64,000 nt of DNA, taken from positions 124,001-188,000 of the forward strand of contig JAHZCD010000003.1 in assembly GCA_019423025.1 (NCBI GenBank), written 5' to 3'. The number at the start of each line of letters is the position of its first letter. Position 1 is the first letter of the stretch. The notes under the pieces are model-generated. The model ran no database searches. It was not told the origin of the DNA and saw nothing but the letters and a program-made list of their open reading frames with translations. Positions 33,642 to 42,759 of this stretch are shown here, one piece after another. The stretch is from Haemophilus sp. GTDB taxonomy: Bacteria > Pseudomonadota > Gammaproteobacteria > Enterobacterales > Pasteurellaceae. The position numbers were made by a program, and so were the translations under genes.

Positions 33642-34433
33642 TTATTTTTTAACCGGTTGAATTAAATCAGACTCTTCCGGTTTTTTCACGTCCGCAAATT
33701 GTTTATCTTTATTCGCATCGATGACTTGTTGCGTTTGACTCGCTAATTGTTGTAAACCCATTTTTTCATAGGCTTCTTTCATTAAGAATAAACCTTCGTA
33801 AGTCGCTTTGGCATCTGGATATTGTTGTAACATACCCACTACACGGTTTGCTACAGCTACCCATGCATCACGTTTTGCATAGAATTTTGCAATTTCTAAT
33901 TCATGACGAGCTAATGAATCTTTGATGTATGCCATACGTGCTACTGCATCTTGTGAATATGGGCTATTTGGGAACGCACGCACTAAGCTTTGGAAGTTTG
34001 AAAACGCCGTTTTCATTGAAGTTGTTTCACGCGTTGCACGATCGATACCAAAGAAGTCTTGAATCATGTTATCAGCCGTTGCCAAGTTAGTTAAACCCGC
34101 CATATACACTGCATAGTCACGGTTTGGACTTTGTGGGAATTGGTGTAAGTAGTTATCTACAGTTACCAACGTTGCGGTGTAATCTTGCGTTTTATAGTTT
34201 GCATAAATTAAATCAAGCATTGCTTGCTCTTGGTAAGTACTACCAGGGAAACGCTCTGTTGCTGCTTTTAAATAACGAATCGAGTCAGAATAGCTTCCTT
34301 CTTGCAATGCTGCTGCCCCTTTTGCATAAAGATCATCAACAGAAGCTTGTTCTACTTCTTTATTACCACTGCTACAAGCTGCAATCGCGAATGAGGTCAA
34401 TGCAATAAGTGCAAGAGATTTTATTTTACGCAT
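33642..34433 (-). CDS. bamD: Outer membrane assembly lipoprotein BamD
   Basis: An essential lipoprotein of the BAM complex that inserts beta-barrel proteins. The start at 34433 gives 263 residues with a lipoprotein signal peptide (MRKIKSLALIALTSFAIAAC, lipid cysteine Cys20), followed by about five TPR-like repeats (LYAKGAAALQEGSYSDSIRYL onwards, with the YLKAATERFPGSTYQEQA second motif). The ten extra upstream codons are not used, because the signal peptide fits the shorter form. It is divergent from rluD, as in many gamma-proteobacteria. Confidence 0.95.
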   Translation of the reverse strand: MRKIKSLALIALTSFAIAACSSGNKEVEQASVDDLYAKGAAALQEGSYSDSIRYLKAATERFPGSTYQEQAMLDLIYANYKTQDYTATLVTVDNYLHQFPQSPNRDYAVYMAGLTNLATADNMIQDFFGIDRATRETTSMKTAFSNFQSLVRAFPNSPYSQDAVARMAYIKDSLARHELEIAKFYAKRDAWVAVANRVVGMLQQYPDAKATYEGLFLMKEAYEKMGLQQLASQTQQVIDANKDKQFADVKKPEESDLIQPVKK

Positions 34434-34542
34434 TCTTTTTTCCTTAATTTTTACGAAAATCAATAAATAAGTTACAATTAGCGAATATTGTATAGAACAT
34501 TACACAATAAGCCAACTTTTTAAATTTTTAGATGGATTTTTT

Positions 34543-35517
34543 ATGCCACAAATTACCTTAACGGCTGAAATTCAGCCCGAACAAATGGGACAGCGTTTAG
34601 ACCAAACCCTCGCAGAGTTGTTCCCAGAATATTCCCGTTCGCGTCTAAAAACCTGGATTGAAGCAAAACAGGTAAAAATGAACGGTGAAATTGCCGATAT
34701 TCCCCGTGCAAAAGTTTATGGCGGAGAGCAAATTGAAATTTCGGTAGAAGTGGAAGATGAAAACCGTTTTGAGCCACAAAATATTCCGCTCAATATCGTT
34801 TATGAAGATGACGATATTATCGTGATTAACAAACCTAAAGATCTCGTGGTTCACCCTGGTGCAGGCAATCCGGATGGTACCGTGCTTAATGCGCTACTCT
34901 ATCACTATCCACCTATTGCGGAAGTACCGCGCGCAGGGATTGTGCATCGTTTAGATAAAGACACAACGGGTCTCATGGTTGTTGCTAAAACCATTCCAGC
35001 ACAAACCAAACTTGTACGTGACTTACAAAAACGTAAGATCACTCGTGAATACGAAGCCGTCGCCAGTGGCATTATGACCAAAGGTGGCACAGTAGATCAG
35101 CCAATGGCTCGCCACGCGACAAAACGCACATTGATGGCGGTTCACCCAATGGGTAAACCGGCTGTGACGCACTATCGCATTATGGAGAATTTCCGTAATT
35201 ACACGCGTTTACGCTTACGTTTAGAAACGGGGCGCACTCACCAAATTCGTGTGCACATGGCGCATATCGCACATCCATTATTAGGTGATCAAACTTACGG
35301 AGGCCGTCCTCGCCCACCTAAGAATGCAAGCGAAGCCTTCACTGAAGTACTACGCAATTTTAAACGCCAAGCCTTACATGCGGTTATGTTGCGTTTAGCT
35401 CACCCGATTACGGGAGAAATGATGGAATGGTATGCGCCATTGCCGGATGACTTTGTCGAATTACTGCATGCGTTAAAAGCGGATTACCTCGAACATAAAG
35501 ACGAGTTAGATTATTAA
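34543..35517 (+). CDS. rluD: 23S rRNA pseudouridine synthase (1911/1915/1917)
   Basis: Makes pseudouridines in helix 69 of 23S rRNA, important for ribosome assembly. The 324 residues hold an N-terminal S4 RNA-binding domain (about residues 15-75, MGQRLDQTLAELFPEYSRSR) and a catalytic domain with GIVHRLDKDTTGLMVVAKT, where the aspartate is the catalytic residue, plus LETGRTHQIRVHMAHIAHPL. Length matches E. coli. It is followed after one base by pgeF, the usual gene pair. Confidence 0.95.
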   Translation: MPQITLTAEIQPEQMGQRLDQTLAELFPEYSRSRLKTWIEAKQVKMNGEIADIPRAKVYGGEQIEISVEVEDENRFEPQNIPLNIVYEDDDIIVINKPKDLVVHPGAGNPDGTVLNALLYHYPPIAEVPRAGIVHRLDKDTTGLMVVAKTIPAQTKLVRDLQKRKITREYEAVASGIMTKGGTVDQPMARHATKRTLMAVHPMGKPAVTHYRIMENFRNYTRLRLRLETGRTHQIRVHMAHIAHPLLGDQTYGGRPRPPKNASEAFTEVLRNFKRQALHAVMLRLAHPITGEMMEWYAPLPDDFVELLHALKADYLEHKDELDY

Positions 35518-35518
35518 G

Positions 35519-36256
35519 ATGAAAACCATTGTTCCAAACTGGAATGTTCCACCACATATCCAAGCGTTTACAACCACAAGAGAAGGTGGTGTAAGCCTGC
35601 CGCCTTTCGAGAGTTTCAATTTAGGCGATCATGTCGAAGACGATAAAAGTGCGGTCAAAACTAACCGCACTTTATTGGTCGAAAAATTTAATCTGCCACA
35701 TTTCCCGTTGTTTTTAACTCAAACACACAGCACTCGTGTAATCACGGTGCCTTATGAGGGCAATCATTTAGAAGCCGATGCGGTTTACACCAATCAACCT
35801 AACCAAGTATGTTTGGTCATGACGGCTGATTGCTTGCCAGTTTTATTCACCAATAAACAAGGCACTGAAGTGGCTGCAGCACATGCGGGCTGGCGTGGAC
35901 TCTGTGATGGTGTATTAGAAGAAACAGTGAAATGTTTCCAATCAGCCCCCGAAGAGATTATTGCGTGGTTTGGACCTGCTATCGGCCCTAATGCATTCCA
36001 AGTTGGCAAAGAAGTGATTGAGCAATTTATGGCTTTTGACCCAATTGCAGAAACGGCTTTTCGACCCGATCCGAATGAATCAGGAAAATACCTCGGCAAT
36101 CTTTATCAAATTGCTACTCAACGCCTCAACAAATTAGGTATTACCCAAATTTACGGTGGGGAGCATTGCACATTCAATGAAAAAGAGAGCTTCTTTTCCT
36201 ATCGTCGAGATGGCAAAACAGGTCGAATGGCGAGTCTGATTTGGATAAAAAAATAA
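35519..36256 (+). CDS. pgeF: Multicopper-fold purine nucleoside phosphorylase/polyphenol oxidase (YfiH family)
   Basis: A 245-residue LACC1/YfiH-family protein. Members act on purine nucleosides, and E. coli PgeF edits peptidoglycan precursors. Zinc-site residues are visible: the histidine in LTQTHSTRV near residue 68, the cysteine in VMTADCLPVLF near 103, and the histidine in AAAHAGWRG near 120. The C-terminus ends ESFFSYRRDGKTGRMASLIW. It is in an operon with rluD. The precise in-cell activity is not fixed by sequence. Confidence 0.9.
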   Translation: MKTIVPNWNVPPHIQAFTTTREGGVSLPPFESFNLGDHVEDDKSAVKTNRTLLVEKFNLPHFPLFLTQTHSTRVITVPYEGNHLEADAVYTNQPNQVCLVMTADCLPVLFTNKQGTEVAAAHAGWRGLCDGVLEETVKCFQSAPEEIIAWFGPAIGPNAFQVGKEVIEQFMAFDPIAETAFRPDPNESGKYLGNLYQIATQRLNKLGITQIYGGEHCTFNEKESFFSYRRDGKTGRMASLIWIKK

Positions 36257-36269
36257 ACCTATCAATACA

Positions 36270-36297
36270 ACAAACCGCACCTTAAAGTGCGGTTTAT
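36270..36297. terminator. Bidirectional hairpin between pgeF and ruvX
   Basis: AAACCGCAC and GTGCGGTTT arms with a short loop, followed by T residues on the plus strand. One arm contains the uptake core. Confidence 0.75.
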
Positions 36298-36304
36298 TTT
36301 TGGC

Positions 36305-36724
36305 TTATTCTGGATAGTTTTCGAACCAACTTTCTAAAATCAAGCAAGCAGAAATCCCATCGACTTTGCCTTTATTGAGAGCACGATAACCGCCACGCTG
36401 GAAAATTTCATCGCGTGCAGAAACCGTTGTCAAACGCTCATCTTGAAGTTCTACCTTTATACCGAAACGACCATTTAAGCGATTGGCAAATTTTTTCGCA
36501 CGAAGTGTTAAATCTTGCTCGGTACCATCCATATTTAAAGGCAATCCCACCACGATAACATCAGGTTTCCAGTCTTTTAAGCATTTTTCAATAGCATCCC
36601 AGTTTGGAATTCCATCTTGCGCTTTAAATGCAGGTAATGCTTGTGCCGTACCTGTGATACTTTGCCCGACCGCACAACCAATGCTTTTTGTGCCAAAATC
36701 AAACGCGATCGCCGTGATGCCCAT
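36305..36724 (-). CDS. ruvX: Holliday junction resolvase-like RNase YqgF
   Basis: An RNase H-fold nuclease of the YqgF/RuvX family implicated in pre-16S rRNA 5'-end maturation. The 139 residues contain IAFDFGTKSIGCAVG (first catalytic Asp), VVGLPLNMDGTEQ, VELQDERLTTVSA and a final Asp in KVDGISACLIL. Length fits. Its ATG overlaps the yqgE stop (TAATG), showing coupling with the upstream gene in the rsmE-yqgE-ruvX operon. Confidence 0.95.
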   Translation of the reverse strand: MGITAIAFDFGTKSIGCAVGQSITGTAQALPAFKAQDGIPNWDAIEKCLKDWKPDVIVVGLPLNMDGTEQDLTLRAKKFANRLNGRFGIKVELQDERLTTVSARDEIFQRGGYRALNKGKVDGISACLILESWFENYPE

Positions 36725-37284
36725 TAACTATGCCCTACTTGTGAAAAGACAAAATTATGAGGATTAATCCCTAATAATTGATTCGCGGCAGGATAACGAT
36801 CTTCATAAATAGTTTCAAATAAAATGGTGTCTGAAGCCGGTGCCACTAACCACGCATTATCTACAATCTCTTGTTCAAGCTGTCCTGCTGTCCAACTGGC
36901 ACAACCGAGTGCAACCAGATATTTCTCAGGCGCATCCGCTGAACCAAAGGTTTCCACAATATCTGCTGACGTGGTGAGATACATATCATCAGTAATTTTA
37001 TAACTATGCTCAAATTCTTTCGCTGTTTTCTTATGCAAAATAAAACCACGCTCAGAATGTACCGGTCCACCCGCAAGTACAAGTTCATTGCTAAAAGTGC
37101 GGTCATTTTTCATCATAAAATTCATTTTTGAATATAGCTCTGCAATGCTTAAATCGGTGGGCTGATTAATCACTAAGCCCATCGAACCTTGCTCATTATG
37201 CTCGCACATATACACCACAGTATTTTGGAAATAATCCTCCAACTGTGGCATCGCAATTAAAAATTGCCCTTGTAAATCCATCAT
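36724..37284 (-). CDS. YqgE/AlgH family protein (UPF0301)
   Basis: A 187-residue cytosolic protein beginning MMDLQGQFLIAMPQLEDYF, with MGLVINQPTDLSIAEL and VALGCASWTAGQLEQEI motifs characteristic of the UPF0301 family. Function is not established. Two ATGs in tandem (37284 and 37281) are possible starts; 37284 overlaps the rsmE stop as TAATG. It sits between rsmE and ruvX, a widely conserved neighbourhood that suggests a link to ribosome maturation or translation. Confidence 0.9.
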   Translation of the reverse strand: MMDLQGQFLIAMPQLEDYFQNTVVYMCEHNEQGSMGLVINQPTDLSIAELYSKMNFMMKNDRTFSNELVLAGGPVHSERGFILHKKTAKEFEHSYKITDDMYLTTSADIVETFGSADAPEKYLVALGCASWTAGQLEQEIVDNAWLVAPASDTILFETIYEDRYPAANQLLGINPHNFVFSQVGHS

Positions 37285-38018
37285 TATCCCAAATCTCCAA
37301 AACAAATTTGTAACGCACTAATGGCTGCTAAAGAAGCCGTTTCTGTGCGTAGTACACGCTTTCCTAATAAAATTTCAGTAAATCCTTGTTGTTCAGTTTG
37401 TGCGATTTCTTGAGGTGATAAACCACCTTCTGAACCAATAAGCAAACGAACCCCTTCTTTTGGAATAGAAGGCAAGGTTTTAATAGAATATTGGGCTCTT
37501 GGATGTAAATTCAATTTCAATGCACCATCATTCTCTGCACACCAATCTTGTAATTTCATTAACGGACGAATTTCTGGCACAACATTGCGACCACATTGTT
37601 CACAAGCGGCAATAGCAATTTTTTGCCATTGTTGAATTTTCTTATCCATGCGTTCGCCGTCTAGCTTCACGCCACAGCGTTCTGACCATAATGGTGTAAT
37701 CACATTCACGCCCAATTCCACAGATTTTTGAATGGTAAATTCCATTCGATCGCCGCGTGAAATAACCTGCCCTAAATGAATCGATAAATTCGACTCTTTA
37801 TCGCTCAATTCACAGCCTAGAATTTCCACTTTAACGGCTTTTTTGCTCGCTTCAATAATTTTGGCCGAATAAATATGATTACTACCATCAAATAATTCAA
37901 TTTGCTCACCTTCAGTCATGCGAAGTACACGTCCTACGTGATTAGCCGCATCTTCTGAAAGTTGGCAAGTAGATTGATTTTTAAGGGATTCTGGATGATA
38001 AATTCTTGGAATACGCAT
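37284..38018 (-). CDS. rsmE: 16S rRNA m3U1498 methyltransferase
   Basis: Methylates U1498 of 16S rRNA using SAM. The 244-residue SPOUT enzyme starts MRIPRIYHPESL, has an N-terminal PUA-like domain with AANHVGRVLRM, and ends with the SAM-binding knot LLIGSEGGLSPQEI and LGKRVLRTETASLAAISAL. The start at 38018 is chosen on family length; 19 upstream codons are open. It leads the three-gene rsmE-yqgE-ruvX operon with one-base overlaps. Confidence 0.94.
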   Translation of the reverse strand: MRIPRIYHPESLKNQSTCQLSEDAANHVGRVLRMTEGEQIELFDGSNHIYSAKIIEASKKAVKVEILGCELSDKESNLSIHLGQVISRGDRMEFTIQKSVELGVNVITPLWSERCGVKLDGERMDKKIQQWQKIAIAACEQCGRNVVPEIRPLMKLQDWCAENDGALKLNLHPRAQYSIKTLPSIPKEGVRLLIGSEGGLSPQEIAQTEQQGFTEILLGKRVLRTETASLAAISALQICFGDLG

Positions 38019-38042
38019 AATATTGAGTCTTTGATATAAGGA

Positions 38043-38072
38043 AAAAGTGCGGTCATTTTCAACCGCACTTTT
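38043..38072 (-). terminator. Inverted uptake-sequence pair after fadR
   Basis: AAAAGTGCGGT and ACCGCACTTTT arms with a short loop between the fadR stop and rsmE; on the minus strand a T-run follows. Confidence 0.75.
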
Positions 38073-38076
38073 CATA

Positions 38077-38805
38077 TTATTCTGTTGCTAAATCTTTTGG
38101 CAAACTTTCTAAAATGGTTCGCCAATAAGCGGAAGTCACTTGCTTGTGTTTACGAATACAACCTACCACTAAATCAGATTGACCACTTTCACAAATATCA
38201 CGCAATTCTACATAAAAATCATGTGTCACTTGGCGATGTTTTTCCTCACTAAAGAATAGCAAACCAATTTTATGATAAACACCACGTAAGCTATTAAAAA
38301 TTAAACGGTAGAAAGGTTTATTCGCCATTACGGTAAACTGACGGAATAAAGCATAGTCAAATTCCATGTAGCTTTCAGCAGTATTCTCTAAAGCATCCAT
38401 CCCTTTAAACAAGGCGGCAGAGGCTTTAGGTGAATATTTTACGGCTTCATAAATATAAGATTCCGACATGCGACTACGCAATGACAACATATTTTCAATA
38501 ATTAACGGCGCACTTTGGCGATCTAAGGTAATTAAAGTTTCAATGATGCTTGGACCTGCTGTATCCCAAATATCATTGACTTTTGTCGGTTTGCCATGTT
38601 GAATGGTAAGCCAGCCATCACGAGCCAAACGCTGTAATACTTCACGTAATGTCGTGCGTGTTACACCGATTTTATCGGCTAAATCACGTTCAGAAGGAAG
38701 GTTAGTGCCGGCAGGAAATACATCATCCCAAATACTTCTAACAATATATTCTTCGGCAAGCGCGGCTGGGCTTTGAGCCCGTAAAAGGGTATTATCTGTT
38801 TGCAT
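38077..38805 (-). CDS. fadR: Fatty acid metabolism regulator FadR
   Basis: A GntR-family acyl-CoA-responsive regulator that activates fatty-acid synthesis genes and, where present, represses breakdown. The 242-residue protein has an N-terminal winged helix (SPAALAEEYIVRSIWDDVFP then LPSERDLADKIGVTRTTLRE) and a helical ligand-binding domain rich in Leu and Arg. The start at 38805 (MQTDNTLLRAQ) is chosen because the upstream open frame overlaps the nhaB promoter. It is divergent from nhaB, as in E. coli. A lone AACTGGTC half-site of the FadR operator lies at about 38871. Confidence 0.95.
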   Translation of the reverse strand: MQTDNTLLRAQSPAALAEEYIVRSIWDDVFPAGTNLPSERDLADKIGVTRTTLREVLQRLARDGWLTIQHGKPTKVNDIWDTAGPSIIETLITLDRQSAPLIIENMLSLRSRMSESYIYEAVKYSPKASAALFKGMDALENTAESYMEFDYALFRQFTVMANKPFYRLIFNSLRGVYHKIGLLFFSEEKHRQVTHDFYVELRDICESGQSDLVVGCIRKHKQVTSAYWRTILESLPKDLATE

Positions 38806-38939
38806 GAGTATGAAATAAATATAAAAAAGTCTAAAAAGATCAAAAAAATGTGATTTATTCACTAAATCTTCAACTGGTCTATTATCCTTTAAAGCAGTAT
38901 ATATTACAATGACAGGACTATAAAAAAACGGAGTTCGAT

Positions 38940-40478
38940 ATGACTTACACACAAGCATTTATGAAAAACTTTCTGGGCTCGAGCCCTGATTGGTATAAAT
39001 TAACTATTATTACCTTCTTGGTAATTAATCCCATTTTATTCTTTTTTGTCAGCCCATTTTTTGCAGGCTGGTTACTCGTCGCAGAATTTATTTTCACCCT
39101 AGCCATGGCATTAAAATGTTACCCTCTTCAACCAGGTGGTTTATTAGCATTTGAAGCCATTGCTATTGGTATGACAAATGCGGAACACGTTAAAGCCGAG
39201 ATCATGGCAAACTTTGAAGTGGTTTTACTTTTAATCTTCATGGTGGCTGGTATTTATTTTATGAAGCAACTTTTGCTTTATGTGTTCACCAAATTATTAG
39301 TCCGTATCCGTTCTAAAATCGTACTTTCCTTAGCATTCTGTTTCAGTGCAGCATTTCTTTCAGCTTTCTTAGATGCGCTTACTGTTGTTGCTGTAATCAT
39401 CAGTGTTGCTATGGGTTTCTATGGGGTTTATCACAAAGTCGCATCCGGTAAAACACTACAAGATGCGCTTGATATTTCTGATGATAACAAAATCAATAAT
39501 CATGAAACCTTAGAAAAATTCCGCTCTTTCTTACGTAGCTTAATGATGCATGCTGGTGTGGGTACTGCACTCGGTGGCGTAATGACTATGGTGGGCGAAC
39601 CACAAAACTTGATCATTGCAGAACAAGCTAAATGGAATTTCATTGAATTCTTCTTCCGTATGGCGCCTGTGACTATTCCTGTCTTTATCTGTGGATTACT
39701 CACTTGTGTTTTAGTTGAAAAATTTAAAGTGTTCGGCTATGGCGAAAAATTACCAGAAGAAGTATGGCAAGTCTTAGCGGATTTAGATCGCGAAAATGCA
39801 AAAAAAATGTCTAAACAAGATAAGATTCGTCTTTCTGTCCAAGCTATTATCGCGGTTTGGTTAATCTTAGGCTTAGCCTTCCACTTAGCGGCTGTCGGCT
39901 TGATTGGTTTAAGTGTGATTATTCTTGCAACAACCTTTACAGGTGTAACTGATGAACATGCCATTGGTAAATCATTCCAAGAAAGTTTACCTTTCACTGC
40001 GTTATTAGTGGTATTTTTCTCTATTGTTGCGGTGATTATCGATCAAAAACTCTTTGCGCCAATTATTCACTTCGTATTAAGTTCTGAAGAGAAAACACAG
40101 TTAGCGCTATTCTACGGTTTCAACGGTTTACTTTCCGCAATTTCGGATAACGTATTCGTTGCAACGGTTTACATTAATGAGGCGAAACATGCGCTTGCGA
40201 CAGGTGCTATTGCACCGCATCAATTTGAATTACTTGCTGTAGCAATCAATACAGGGACAAACTTACCTTCTGTTGCGACACCAAACGGTCAAGCCGCATT
40301 CTTGTTCTTATTAACATCATCGCTTGCACCGTTAATTAAACTTTCTTATGGTAGAATGGTCTATATGGCATTGCCTTACACTATCGTATTAACGCTAGTT
40401 GGTTTCCTTGCAATCGAATTTATTCTACCAGAAATGACAATTTGGCTTGCAAACCTTGGCTTAATTCTTCCAATTTAA
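38940..40478 (+). CDS. nhaB: Na+/H+ antiporter NhaB
   Basis: An inner-membrane sodium-proton exchanger. The 512 residues start MTYTQAFMKNFLGSSPDWYK and contain about 12 hydrophobic segments, the conserved FLSAFLDALTVVAVIISVA stretch and TMVGEPQNLIIAEQA. A GGAG ribosome site lies just upstream. Length matches E. coli NhaB (513). It is divergent from fadR and about 20 bases before dsbB, which is often co-transcribed with nhaB. Confidence 0.96.
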   Translation: MTYTQAFMKNFLGSSPDWYKLTIITFLVINPILFFFVSPFFAGWLLVAEFIFTLAMALKCYPLQPGGLLAFEAIAIGMTNAEHVKAEIMANFEVVLLLIFMVAGIYFMKQLLLYVFTKLLVRIRSKIVLSLAFCFSAAFLSAFLDALTVVAVIISVAMGFYGVYHKVASGKTLQDALDISDDNKINNHETLEKFRSFLRSLMMHAGVGTALGGVMTMVGEPQNLIIAEQAKWNFIEFFFRMAPVTIPVFICGLLTCVLVEKFKVFGYGEKLPEEVWQVLADLDRENAKKMSKQDKIRLSVQAIIAVWLILGLAFHLAAVGLIGLSVIILATTFTGVTDEHAIGKSFQESLPFTALLVVFFSIVAVIIDQKLFAPIIHFVLSSEEKTQLALFYGFNGLLSAISDNVFVATVYINEAKHALATGAIAPHQFELLAVAINTGTNLPSVATPNGQAAFLFLLTSSLAPLIKLSYGRMVYMALPYTIVLTLVGFLAIEFILPEMTIWLANLGLILPI

Positions 40479-40497
40479 TGAAGCATAAGGAGAAAGA

Positions 40498-41031
40498 ATG
40501 CTCGACTTTTTTAAGCAATTGTCCCTTAAGCGTTCGGCGTGGATCTTTTTGGCATTTACTGCATTTGCCTTAGAGTCGACCGCACTTTATTTTCAATACG
40601 GCATGGGTTTGCAACCTTGCGTACTTTGTGTTTATGAACGTTTAGCTGTTGTGGGTTTATTCGTCGCTGGTCTTATCGGTGCCTTAGCGCCAAGTTCGCT
40701 TATTATCCGCATTCTTGCTCTTATTGTGGGTTTATTTAGTGCAATCAAAGGATTAATGATCTCCATTCGACACCTCGATTTACAAATGAACCCAGCGCCC
40801 TGGAAGCAATGTGAATTTATACCAAACTTTCCAGAAACATTACCATTACATAAATGGCTACCTGCGGTCTTCAATCCGACAGGTAGCTGCAACGAAAGCC
40901 AATGGTCACTTTTCGGTATCACCATGGTGCAATGGTTGGTATTTATTTTCGCTGTCTATGTCATTGTGTTGGGATTAATTACACTTTCACAAGTGAAGAA
41001 AAGTCGAAATCGACGCCTCATTTTTAAGTAG
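40498..41031 (+). CDS. dsbB: Disulfide bond formation protein DsbB
   Basis: Reoxidises DsbA by passing electrons to quinones. The 177-residue protein has four membrane helices, the first cysteine pair CVLC at residues 41-44 (LQPCVLCVYERLA), and the second pair in the periplasmic loop (WKQCEFIP and GSCNESQW). A strong AAGGAGAAAG site precedes it. Length matches the family. It lies in the nhaB-dsbB operon and ends at a terminator. Confidence 0.95.
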   Translation: MLDFFKQLSLKRSAWIFLAFTAFALESTALYFQYGMGLQPCVLCVYERLAVVGLFVAGLIGALAPSSLIIRILALIVGLFSAIKGLMISIRHLDLQMNPAPWKQCEFIPNFPETLPLHKWLPAVFNPTGSCNESQWSLFGITMVQWLVFIFAVYVIVLGLITLSQVKKSRNRRLIFK

Positions 41032-41046
41032 TCTAATCGCATACTA

Positions 41047-41078
41047 AAAAGCCTAGAGATATTCTCTAGGCTTTTTTT
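41047..41078 (+). terminator. Terminator after dsbB
   Basis: AAAAAGCCTAGAG and CTCTAGGCTTTTT arms with a small loop and T-run. Confidence 0.9.
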
Positions 41079-41106
41079 ATTACTGAAAGTCATTCTGTAC
41101 TCAACA

Positions 41107-41382
41107 TTATTCAAGAAAGAAATACCAATAAGGCATTAAGATCAACCAAATAAAGGCACTGAGAATAACAACAAATTTAAAACTGAAATGTTTGGTTTTA
41201 TGACGAAAGCGTTTCATCCCGCAATAAACACCAATAAACCCACCAAGCAGGCTTAATAGAAAGAAAGTATTTTCAGAAATTCGCCAGCCATGACGAACCG
41301 CGCGGACTTTGTCTTTCCACATTAAAAAATAAGCGGCGATATTCACCGCCGCTAACATCACAAATAAAAGCTGAATCAGCAT
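41107..41382 (-). CDS. DUF1294 small membrane protein
   Basis: A 91-residue protein with three hydrophobic stretches (N-terminal LLFVMLAAVNIAAYFLMW, a middle one, and a C-terminal aromatic-rich one) and the motif DKVRAVRHGWRISENTFFLLS, typical of DUF1294. Function is unknown; members often occur near cold-shock domains, which is not the case here. Its ATG overlaps the glyA stop by one base (TAATG), so it is translated with glyA. Confidence 0.85.
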   Translation of the reverse strand: MLIQLLFVMLAAVNIAAYFLMWKDKVRAVRHGWRISENTFFLLSLLGGFIGVYCGMKRFRHKTKHFSFKFVVILSAFIWLILMPYWYFFLE

Positions 41383-42644
41383 TATGCGTAAACTGGAAGA
41401 CGTTTGCAGATTGCCAATACTTTTTCTTTGGTTGCTGCAATCACTTGTTCTTCGTTTTCTTTGCCTAATGCATCTAATACATCACACATCCAGCCGGCTA
41501 ACTCACGACAGTCTTGTTCGTTAAAGCCACGACGAGTCACCGCTGGTGTACCAACACGAATACCAGAGGTCACAAATGGTTTTTGTGGATCATTTGGTAC
41601 AGAGTTTTTATTCACTGTGATGTTCGCTTTACCTAACGCAGCATCAGCTGCTTTACCGGTTAAGCCTTGTTTAATGAAGCTCACTAAGAATAAATGGTTT
41701 TCTGTGCCATTTGAAACCACGTCATAACCGCGTTGTTTAAACACTTCTACCATTGCTTTCGCATTTTTAATCACATTCGCTTGGTATTCTTTATAAGCTG
41801 GCTCTAACGCTTCTTTGAAACATACTGCTTTCGCCGCAATAATGTGAACTAATGGACCACCTTGGTTTGCAGGGAAAACAGAAGATTGTAAGCGTTTATA
41901 AAGCTCTTCATCACCGCAAGAAGAAAGGATTAAACCGCCACGTGGACCACCTAAGGTTTTATGGGTAGTTGTTGTGACAACATGTGCATATGGTAATGGG
42001 TTTGGATATAAACCTGCTGCGATTAAACCTGCAACGTGCGCCATATCCACAAATAAATACGCGCCCACTTCATCCGCAATTTCGCGCATTTTTTTCCAAT
42101 CTACAACCTGAGAATAAGCAGAGAAACCCGCCACAATCATTTTTGGTTTGTACTCTAATGCTTTTTGACGGACATCTTCATAGTCAATTAAACCATCAGC
42201 AGTGATACCATAAAGTACAGAATTATAGATTTTACCAGAGAAGCTCACTTTCGCCCCGTGGGTTAAGTGACCACCGTGTGCTAAATCCATCCCTAAAATA
42301 GTATCGCCAGCATTGATTAATGCGCCATATACCGCCGCATTGGCTTGTGAACCTGAGTGTGGTTGTACGTTTACATAATCCGCACCAAACAACTCTTTAG
42401 CACGATCAATCGCTAACTGCTCAACAATGTCTGCGTACTCACAACCGCCGTAGTAACGTTTACCTGGGTAGCCTTCAGCATACTTGTTAGTAAACTGTGA
42501 ACCTTGCGCTTCCATTACGCGTGGACTTGCATAGTTTTCAGATGCGATAAGCTCGATATGCTCTTCTTGACGACGATTTTCGCCCTGAATAGCTTGCCAT
42601 AGAACCGGATCGTAATCAGCGATGTTCATACTTTTTTTAAACAT
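41382..42644 (-). CDS. glyA: Serine hydroxymethyltransferase
   Basis: Converts serine and THF to glycine and 5,10-methylene-THF, supplying one-carbon units for purines and thymidylate. The 420-residue PLP enzyme has the lysine motif VTTTTHKTLGGPRGG near residue 230, the N-terminal IADYDPVLWQAI and ELIASENYASPRVMEAQGS stretches, and a C-terminal RVGTPAVTRRGF. The start at 42644 (MFKKSMNIADYD) follows GAGG; 17 upstream codons are open but lie beyond it. No PurR box is visible upstream, unlike the purH and permease promoters here. Confidence 0.96.
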   Translation of the reverse strand: MFKKSMNIADYDPVLWQAIQGENRRQEEHIELIASENYASPRVMEAQGSQFTNKYAEGYPGKRYYGGCEYADIVEQLAIDRAKELFGADYVNVQPHSGSQANAAVYGALINAGDTILGMDLAHGGHLTHGAKVSFSGKIYNSVLYGITADGLIDYEDVRQKALEYKPKMIVAGFSAYSQVVDWKKMREIADEVGAYLFVDMAHVAGLIAAGLYPNPLPYAHVVTTTTHKTLGGPRGGLILSSCGDEELYKRLQSSVFPANQGGPLVHIIAAKAVCFKEALEPAYKEYQANVIKNAKAMVEVFKQRGYDVVSNGTENHLFLVSFIKQGLTGKAADAALGKANITVNKNSVPNDPQKPFVTSGIRVGTPAVTRRGFNEQDCRELAGWMCDVLDALGKENEEQVIAATKEKVLAICKRLPVYA

Positions 42645-42759
42645 TGTGTTTTCCTCGTTGTTTGAATTATTTGTGTATAGTTTACCTGTTTCCAAGTAAA
42701 AACTTAATCAAAAATTTCGATCATATTTTTCATTATTACAATGAAAAACATTCATTTAT

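Noticed and set aside
38834..38850. CRP-like TGTGA...TCAC near fadR
   Set aside because: The spacing is five bases rather than six and the right arm is TCACT, so it is not a credible CRP site.
38860..38890. FadR operator between fadR and nhaB
   Set aside because: Only the left half (AACTGGTC) fits; the right half does not match, so it was not listed as a site.
38806..38958. Longer FadR start extending to 38958
   Set aside because: The 51 extra codons overlap the divergent nhaB start and promoter, and the family length fits the shorter start.
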